A stretch of 64,000 bases of DNA. It comes from Anaerobaca lacustris (GTDB taxonomy: Bacteria; Planctomycetota; Phycisphaerae; Sedimentisphaerales; Anaerobacaceae). This document shows positions 58,021 through 64,000 of this stretch, in pieces (within the stretch, counting starts at the first letter, position 1; each line of letters starts with the position of its first letter). Below the pieces are notes generated by a model that was given only the letters and a program-made list of their open reading frames with translations, ran no database searches and had not been told where the DNA came from. The position numbers were made by a program, and so were the translations under genes. Location: positions 1 through 64,000 of the forward strand of contig NZ_JASCXX010000020.1 of the NCBI RefSeq assembly GCF_030012215.1, written 5' to 3'.

Positions 58021-60873
58021 ATGTTTCCGAGACAGATTGGACTAACCTCATTGATGCTCAGTGTTGTTCTGGGGACCGCGGTGCTGGCTGGAATCGGAGC
58101 CGGACAGAAGGTTGGCATTGATCTAGGCCCGACGGCGACCGACAACTGGAACAACATCACCGGGAACGGCACGACTCCTGCCGGCTCCGTCCTCACACTG
58201 GATGGCACGATACTGGCCGGCGTCAGCATCACCGTGGCCGACGGCCGCTTCTTCAACAACGATGGTGCGGACAATTGGGTCGGACTGGCCACCAATGGAG
58301 GAGCGGCACCGCCCGAGTTCGTCGACAGCGTCACGACTGATATTGCCGGCACCTACGGCACAGAAGTGCCTTTCCGCATTGAGATAGCGGGTCTGAATGA
58401 CGCCCTGACTTATGATATCGTTGCCGTTTGTACCTCGATTCCACCCTATGCCAATGTCGAAACAGTCACGATCAACGATAACGTGAGCCTGTCCGTCGCA
58501 CGCGATGACTCTCGTGAGAATGGAGTGTTTCACAGTTTCACAGCGGTGTCGACCGACGGCGCTGGCAATATCGAGTTGGTCTTTACCAATGAGCCAGAAC
58601 ACAACCCGATCGTCTGTGGCATTCTCATTACGGCGGTCGCCATGGGACAGGCGAGCGGTCCACAGCCGGATGTGGAGGCCACGGATGTATTGCGTGATAC
58701 GGCTTTGACGTGGGTGCCGGGTCTCTATGCCGCGACGCACGATGTGTATTTCGGGACCAGCTTCGACGACGTCAACGATGCCAGCCGGTCCAATCCGATG
58801 GGCGTCTTGGTCAGCCAGGGGCAGACCACTGCCAGCTACGATCCCGCTGGCGTGCTCGATTTCGAGACGATCTATTACTGGCGCATCGATGAGGTCAATG
58901 CTCTGCCCGACAGTACGATCTTCAAGGGCACAGTCTGGAGTTTCACAACCGAGCCGTTCGCCTACCCCATCGAGACGATCGTCGCCACGAGCAACAGGAT
59001 CTCGGATGAGGGCGCCGGACCGGAGAACACGGTCGACGGCTCCGGGCTCGATGAGGCAGATCGACATTCCGTCGATAGCGCCGACATGTGGGTGGCGAAA
59101 GCCCCGGACGATGAAGATCTGTACATCCAGTACGAGTTTGACCGCATCTACAAGCTCTACGAGATGCTCGTCTGGAACTACAACGTTCAGTTCGAGCTGA
59201 TGCTCGGCTTCGGCGTCAAAGACGTTACGATCGAGTATTCCGAAGACGGCCAAGCGTGGGTCGACCTGAGCGACGTCGAGCTGAACCAGGCCACGGCGAC
59301 GTCCACGTACACCTACAACACGACGGTGGACCTGCAAGGCGTCGCGGCCCGATTCGTCCGGCTGACCGTCAATAGTGCCTTCGGCGCGACGGGCCAGTAC
59401 GGCCTCAGCGAGGTGCGCTTCACGCACGTTCCCGCTCACGCCCGTGAACCGCAGCCGGCGGATGGCGCGGCGGACGTGGGTGTCGATGCGACCCTCGGCT
59501 GGCGCGCCGGTCGCGACGCGGTCTCGCACGAGGTGTACGTTGGCACCGACGCCGAGGCACTGGATCTGGCAGCGACGGTCGAGGCTGCGAGCTACGACCC
59601 CGGCGCGCTGAATCTCGGCGCCACGTACTACTGGCAGGTCAACGCCGTCCAGGAGACCGAGTCGTGGGAAGGCGATCTCTGGAGCTTTGCCACACAGCCG
59701 TACCTGGTCGTCGATGATTTTGAGAGCTACACCGACGACATCGACGCCGGCGAGGCGATCTTCGACACCTGGCTCGATGGCTGGGTCAACGACACCGGCT
59801 CGACCGTCGGCCACATGACCTCGCCGTTTGCCGAGCGGAACGTCGTGCGCAGCGGCAGCCAGTCCATGCCACTGTTCTATGACAACACGACAGCCACCGT
59901 CTCGGAGGCCGAGCTCGAGCTGGTGGCGGACTGGACGACCAATGGGATCCGGAGCCTGTCGCTCTATTTCTACGGCGATCCGGACAACACCGGGCAGTTG
60001 TACGTCAAGATCAACGGTACCAAGGTGCCCTACGACGGCGACGCCGACGATATCACGCGGTCCGTATGGCAGCCGTGGAACATTGACCTGTCGGCAATCG
60101 GCAACGTCGGCAACGTCCGGTCGCTGACGATCGGCATCGAAGGCGCGGGGGCCACCGGTGTGGTGTACATCGACGACATCCGGTTGTATCCGCACGCCCC
60201 TGAGTTCATCGTGCCTGCCGAGCCGGACACGGCCAATCTGGTGGCGCAGTACGCATTCGACGGCAACGCTAACGACGCTTCGGGCAACGGCTTCCACGGG
60301 ACGGTCCACGGCAACGTAACCTACCGCGAGGGTATCGTCGGTTCTGCTGCCGACTTCGACGGTATCGACTCACTGATCGACTGTGGCGACGTTCCCGTCG
60401 GGGCTGTTGGTGCAATCAGTGTCTCCTTGTGGGTTCACCCGCGCAACATTAATCAGAATTGGGCCGGATACGTCTCCAAGTGGACCCTGGATAATTCACA
60501 ATGTACCTTCTGGCTTGGCCAGCACTCGACCGACGGCTGGCTTCGCTTCAGTATCTATCCGGGTGGTCCCACTGCCGAGACGGCCGTTGACAGCGGCCGA
60601 GCCATTCTGAGGGATGGGGAGTGGACCCATATCGTTTGCACGTACGACGGAGACATCCAGAAGATCTATGCCGATGGCGTCGAAATCGTGGCCAGTCCCG
60701 CAAGAGATGCCGGCCTAATTGACCGGGGAGGCAACCTGCGATTGGGAATCGTGGCTACGGCCAATTTCTTCGATGGGCTCATGGATGATGTCCGGATTTA
60801 CGATTGTGCTCTGTCGTCTGAAGAGGCGGCCTGGCTCGCCGGCAGGAGAGCGCCTATGCACAAGTCGTTCTGA
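58021..60873 (+). CDS. Large secreted multi-domain carbohydrate-binding protein (discoidin, LamG)
   Basis: AAGGAGG precedes the ATG. A signal peptide (LTSLMLSVVLGTAVLAGIGAG) leads 950 residues. Domains in order: a beta domain (25-210, GIDLGPTATDNWNNI); an FN3-like module (220-310, ALTWVPGLYAATHDVYFGTS); an F5/8 type C discoidin domain (320-470, YIQYEFDRIYKLYEMLVWNY, ARFVRLTVN); a second FN3-like module (475-560, LGWRAGRDAVSHEVYVGT). Then a CBM-like sandwich (565-725, YLVVDDFESYTDDIDAGEAI, SLSLYFYGDPDNTGQLYV) and a LamG domain (740-945, AQYAFDGNANDASGNGFHGT, GEWTHIVCTYDG). No enzyme motif is seen. It probably binds polysaccharide at the cell surface. Confidence 0.88.
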   Translation: MFPRQIGLTSLMLSVVLGTAVLAGIGAGQKVGIDLGPTATDNWNNITGNGTTPAGSVLTLDGTILAGVSITVADGRFFNNDGADNWVGLATNGGAAPPEFVDSVTTDIAGTYGTEVPFRIEIAGLNDALTYDIVAVCTSIPPYANVETVTINDNVSLSVARDDSRENGVFHSFTAVSTDGAGNIELVFTNEPEHNPIVCGILITAVAMGQASGPQPDVEATDVLRDTALTWVPGLYAATHDVYFGTSFDDVNDASRSNPMGVLVSQGQTTASYDPAGVLDFETIYYWRIDEVNALPDSTIFKGTVWSFTTEPFAYPIETIVATSNRISDEGAGPENTVDGSGLDEADRHSVDSADMWVAKAPDDEDLYIQYEFDRIYKLYEMLVWNYNVQFELMLGFGVKDVTIEYSEDGQAWVDLSDVELNQATATSTYTYNTTVDLQGVAARFVRLTVNSAFGATGQYGLSEVRFTHVPAHAREPQPADGAADVGVDATLGWRAGRDAVSHEVYVGTDAEALDLAATVEAASYDPGALNLGATYYWQVNAVQETESWEGDLWSFATQPYLVVDDFESYTDDIDAGEAIFDTWLDGWVNDTGSTVGHMTSPFAERNVVRSGSQSMPLFYDNTTATVSEAELELVADWTTNGIRSLSLYFYGDPDNTGQLYVKINGTKVPYDGDADDITRSVWQPWNIDLSAIGNVGNVRSLTIGIEGAGATGVVYIDDIRLYPHAPEFIVPAEPDTANLVAQYAFDGNANDASGNGFHGTVHGNVTYREGIVGSAADFDGIDSLIDCGDVPVGAVGAISVSLWVHPRNINQNWAGYVSKWTLDNSQCTFWLGQHSTDGWLRFSIYPGGPTAETAVDSGRAILRDGEWTHIVCTYDGDIQKIYADGVEIVASPARDAGLIDRGGNLRLGIVATANFFDGLMDDVRIYDCALSSEEAAWLAGRRAPMHKSF

Positions 60874-60914
60874 GACATCTGCACGCCAGGCACACACAGA
60901 TGATGGGAACTCCG

Positions 60915-60941
60915 AGGCCCACGCCGTACTGGTGTGGGCCT
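60915..60941 (+). terminator. Strong hairpin after the LamG protein gene
   Basis: AGGCCCACGCC and GGTGTGGGCCT pair over a 4-5 base loop, giving an 11-pair stem 42 bases after the stop codon. No U-run follows, so it may be a Rho-independent terminator lacking the tract, or an mRNA-stabilising hairpin. Confidence 0.5.
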
Positions 60942-61088
60942 TGGGGCGTGGCGCGGTTTTGAATTCTGGCGCGTGGTCGAACGATTCTTGACCGGCGGGG
61001 ATTCTGCCGGGAGGATGGGCATCGCCCATATCAGAAGAAAGGTACATGAAGTCACGATACCGTCGATGTGAAGAAAAGGATGCCGGAA

Positions 61089-64000
61089 ATGGAGCATGAA
61101 CGGAGTAGATCAACAGAGCAACGGCCCCCAAGTAGTATCTCCTCGTCGGCCCTCTCACGGCGAGAATTCATGCAGGCCACCGGGGCAGTCGCAGCTGGAC
61201 TGGTGGCCGGCAGCATGGCTCAACCGGTCATGGCGGGGCCCTTTGACAACGAATACCTCAAGATCATTCCGGCGGACAAGAAGCTTGATCCGGCTTGGGT
61301 TCGTTCGTTGTATGAGCCTGGTCATAAGCAGACCTACTCTACAGGACAGCTCAAGTATATCGGCATGCCTGTCGGGGGAATCGGAGCCGGACACGTTTAT
61401 CTCGGCGGCGATGGACGACTGTGGCTATGGGAAATCTTCAACAAGTCCTACCCGCGAGGATTTCTGGGCAAAGGGGCCGGCGGTGAGACTTTCCGAAACC
61501 CCTTCGAGCAGATCCATCCGTTTCAGCAAGGATTCAGCTTGCGCTTGCGTGGCGCCGGAGTGCAGCAAGTTCGTTCGTTAGACAGCCAGGGTTTTGCCCA
61601 CGTGACGTTCGATGGACGTTATCCCATGGGATGGGTCCACTACAGCGATCCCGCCTGTCCGGTCGAGGTTTCGCTGGAGGCGTTCAGCCCCTTCATCCCT
61701 CTGGATCTGGAGAACTCCGGGTACCCGGGCACGGTCATGCGCTATACCGTGCAGAACACCGGTGCCGACGCTGTCGAGGTCACGCTCGCTGGCTGGACGG
61801 ACAATCCGGTGTGTCTCTACAGCGGTCAGCCGGGTGATACCTTGCGTCGCAACCGGATCGAACGTGGCGACCGTTGGACCGTTCTGCAGTGCACTGCCGA
61901 ACGGCCGCCTCAGACACAGGCCGTTCGGAAGCGGCCGGATATTCTTTTCGAAGATTTCGAGAAAACTACCTATGAGGGCTGGACGGTCGAAGGACAAGCC
62001 TTTGGCGCGGGCCCTGTCGCGATCGAGGACATTCCCAGCTACCAGGGAGATGTCAGAGGCAGCGGTCGACGCGTCGTCAACTCGCACGCCTCGGCCCCGG
62101 GGGATTCGGTGGGCAGTAAGGATTCGGCGACTGGTTCGCTCCTGAGTCGTCCGTTCACGATCGAACGGCACTACATCAGCTTCCGTATTGGTGGGGGCAA
62201 CCACAACCCGCAGGCCGATATCAACATGCTGACCGGCAAAGGTGACGCCGGTGGTACGGGCATGGAATTATGGGTCGACGGCAAGGTCGTCCGCTTCGTC
62301 ACCGGACATGATGCCAACCAGACGCGCATCGAATCAATGGATGTGACCGACCTGGAGGGTAAGACGGCGCAACTAAAGATCGTCGACCGCGAGTCAGGTG
62401 GCTGGGGCAACGTCGGAGTCGACGAGGTCATCTTCACAGATGAGAGAAAGACTGAGGACGCCGGCCCCCTGGAACAACGCTACGATTTCGGCACACTGGC
62501 CTTGGCGCTCGTCGGTCAAGCCGATCACGCCGCCGCCGGCACAACCCAACACGAGATCTTCGCGACGGATAACTCTGATGCTACTGGACCGTGGGGGGAA
62601 CGTCTGACGGGGGCTCTGAGTAAGTCGGTCACACTCGATTCCGGAGAACGCAAGACGGTGACCTTTGTGTTCGCTTGGTACTTCCCCCATCTGTCGCTGG
62701 CCCGGCTGGGCCACGTGGGGCGTTATTATACCCGGCGATTTGCGGACGCGGCCGCCGTGGCCAGGCACGTCGCTGGCGATGTCGACCGGCTCTACGACCT
62801 CACCCGGCGATGGACCGATACCTGGTACGACTCCACGCTGCCATGTTGGCTTCTCGATCGGACGATGGCCAATACCTCCATATTGGCCACCAATACCTTT
62901 TACCACTTCGAGAATGGACGATTCTACGGTTGGGAAGGGATCAACTGTTGCGAAGGAACCTGTGCCCATGTCTGGCACTATGCCCAGGCCCCCGGTCGCT
63001 TGTTCCCCGAGATCGAGCGCAGTATACGGCAGCGCGTGGACTTCGGGCTGGCCTTTGGCGAAGACGGGGCAATCCACTACCGGGGCGAATTCCACGACCA
63101 TCACGCCGATGACGGTCAGTGTGGTCGCATCCTCGGCCTACTGCGCGAACATCAGATGTCTGCCGATGACACCTTCTTGCGCCGGCTGTGGCCGAAGGTG
63201 AAGAAGTCGATTGAGTTCATGATCGAGCGTGACGCCGATGCAGACGGCTTGCTCAACGGCGCCCAGCCGAATACCCTGGACGCCAATTGGTATGGCAAAA
63301 TCAGCTTCACCAGTTCGCTCTACCTGGCCGCACTGAAGGCGGGTGAACAGATGGCTCTGGAGGTTGACGACCGTGCCTTTGCCGAACGGTGTCGTACGAT
63401 TGCTGCCAACGGAGCACAGAACATTCTGCAAACCTACAATGGTGAGTACTTCCACCAGATCGAGGACCCAGCCCACCAGGACAAGATCGGCGTGGGACCG
63501 GGTTGCTACATCGACCAGATCTTCGGGCAGACCTGGGCGCACTGGGTGACTCTCGGTCGCCTCTTCGATCGTGAGAAACAACTGTCTGCTCTACGGGCCT
63601 TATGGAAGTATAACTTCGTTCCCGACGTTGGTCCCTTCCGCGAACATTTTCAGCGCGGCCGCTGGTATGCCATGGCCGGTGACGCCGGACTGATCATGTG
63701 CTCCTGGCCCAAGGGCGGGAAGAATCCAAACTTCGCCAAGCACTGGCAATACGGATACTTCAACGAATGTATGAGCGGCTTCGAATGGCAGGCGGCTGCC
63801 CACATGATCTGGGAGAGCCACGATCAACCCGATCTCCTGGAAAAGGGCCTGGCCGTCGGCCGGGCCATTTATGACCGCTACGACGGACGCCGCCGCAATC
63901 CCTATAATGAAATTGAGTGCTCCGACCACTATGCCAGGTCCATGGCCAGCTACGGCGTGTTTCTGGCGGCATGTGGATTCGAGTACCACGGCCCCAAGGG
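61089..64000 (+). CDS. Tat-exported GH116-family glycosidase, incomplete at the right edge
   Basis: The ATG at 61089 opens a twin-arginine leader (ALSRREFMQATGAVAAGLVA). At least 970 residues are encoded before the window ends without a stop. The GH116 N-domain shows YIGMPVGGIGAGHVYLGGDG, GRLWLWEIFN, VSLEAFSPFIPLD and MRYTVQNTGA. The catalytic barrel shows NCCEGTCAHVWHYAQ, AIHYRGEFHDHHADDGQCGR and GAQPNTLDANWYGKISFTSS, where the Asp of NTxD is the general acid, and CMSGFEWQAAAHMI. An extra domain of about 150 residues (about 275-425; DFEKTTYEGWTVEGQAFGAG ... SRPFTIERHYISFRIGGGNH) interrupts the N-domain and resembles the beta-sandwich found in levanase-type enzymes. Members cleave beta-glucosides, beta-xylosides or glucosylceramide. 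Confidence 0.9.
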   Translation, partial: MEHERSRSTEQRPPSSISSSALSRREFMQATGAVAAGLVAGSMAQPVMAGPFDNEYLKIIPADKKLDPAWVRSLYEPGHKQTYSTGQLKYIGMPVGGIGAGHVYLGGDGRLWLWEIFNKSYPRGFLGKGAGGETFRNPFEQIHPFQQGFSLRLRGAGVQQVRSLDSQGFAHVTFDGRYPMGWVHYSDPACPVEVSLEAFSPFIPLDLENSGYPGTVMRYTVQNTGADAVEVTLAGWTDNPVCLYSGQPGDTLRRNRIERGDRWTVLQCTAERPPQTQAVRKRPDILFEDFEKTTYEGWTVEGQAFGAGPVAIEDIPSYQGDVRGSGRRVVNSHASAPGDSVGSKDSATGSLLSRPFTIERHYISFRIGGGNHNPQADINMLTGKGDAGGTGMELWVDGKVVRFVTGHDANQTRIESMDVTDLEGKTAQLKIVDRESGGWGNVGVDEVIFTDERKTEDAGPLEQRYDFGTLALALVGQADHAAAGTTQHEIFATDNSDATGPWGERLTGALSKSVTLDSGERKTVTFVFAWYFPHLSLARLGHVGRYYTRRFADAAAVARHVAGDVDRLYDLTRRWTDTWYDSTLPCWLLDRTMANTSILATNTFYHFENGRFYGWEGINCCEGTCAHVWHYAQAPGRLFPEIERSIRQRVDFGLAFGEDGAIHYRGEFHDHHADDGQCGRILGLLREHQMSADDTFLRRLWPKVKKSIEFMIERDADADGLLNGAQPNTLDANWYGKISFTSSLYLAALKAGEQMALEVDDRAFAERCRTIAANGAQNILQTYNGEYFHQIEDPAHQDKIGVGPGCYIDQIFGQTWAHWVTLGRLFDREKQLSALRALWKYNFVPDVGPFREHFQRGRWYAMAGDAGLIMCSWPKGGKNPNFAKHWQYGYFNECMSGFEWQAAAHMIWESHDQPDLLEKGLAVGRAIYDRYDGRRRNPYNEIECSDHYARSMASYGVFLAACGFEYHGPK

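Overview
The window looks like chromosomal DNA of a Planctomycetota bacterium, most probably of the Phycisphaerae type. The pointers are: a planctomycete-type ECF sigma factor next to a TPR-fused Ser/Thr kinase, an H-X9-DG type II pseudopilin, a FecR/NPCBM protein, Tat-exported oxidoreductase and isomerase, many secreted polysaccharide-degrading enzymes (GH95, GH29, GH116, DUF2961/GH172, heparinase II/III, sulfatase), and high GC with short intergenic gaps. No species call is possible from sequence reading alone.

Layout. 1-9.9 kb: a broken amylase N-terminus, an exported methyltransferase, a Tat aldo/keto reductase, a minus-strand operon (CocE-like hydrolase, an unrecognised secreted protein, an EamA permease), then a plus-strand operon (GDPD-like phosphodiesterase, ABC ATPase, FtsX/MacB permease). 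10-15 kb: metallophosphoesterase, beta-helix protein and GH95 on the minus strand. 15-17.4 kb: Dabb lipoprotein, rsmD and CCA-adding enzyme, translationally coupled. 17.4-20.4 kb: an unusual exported dikinase-like protein. 20.5-26.8 kb: a glycan operon (TIM-barrel glycosidase, sulfatase, heparinase-like lyase, sulfatase-maturating radical SAM enzyme). 26.9-31.1 kb: TIM-barrel isomerase, M91-like metallopeptidase, GLUG-repeat protein. 31.6-37.4 kb: tRNA-Ser(GCU), a small coiled-coil membrane protein, ECF sigma factor, Ser/Thr kinase, a secreted protein, a LuxR regulator with a degenerate receiver. 37.5-42.5 kb: DUF1080, SGNH-GH29 fusion, DUF2961, small membrane protein. 42.7-49.6 kb: MNT nucleotidyltransferase, archaeal-type 3-dehydroquinate synthase, a toxin-antitoxin pair and the complete gcvT-gcvH-gcvPA-gcvPB set. 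50-50.9 kb: tRNA-Ala(CGC), nitroreductase and a truncated tRNA-Val.

The most striking region is 50.9-55.84 kb. It starts exactly where a tRNA-Val gene is cut in its anticodon loop and ends where two genes are both decapitated: a RuvB-like ATPase on minus and a FecR protein on plus. Inside, all genes lie on the minus strand: two small HTH proteins, a two-TM protein, a fused PriS-PriL archaeo-eukaryotic primase, and a tandem paralogue that has lost the primase catalytic residues but kept the four PriL iron-sulfur cysteines. A cluster of palindromes and iteron-like repeats sits upstream of the primase. I read this as a replicative mobile element (or its remnant) with an active/inactive primase pair. 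A contig mis-join remains an alternative explanation of the boundaries.

A second theme is a set of short GC-rich palindromes that occur between genes and also, in frame, inside genes for essential-type enzymes (CCA-adding enzyme, sulfatase-maturating enzyme, Ser/Thr kinase, the GH95 signal peptide). This recalls the Rickettsia palindromic elements. 56-64 kb resumes as host-type DNA: truncated FecR, pseudopilin, a 950-residue LamG/discoidin protein and a GH116 enzyme running off the right end. Together, the glycosidases, sulfatase and maturase suggest growth on sulfated, fucose-containing polysaccharides.
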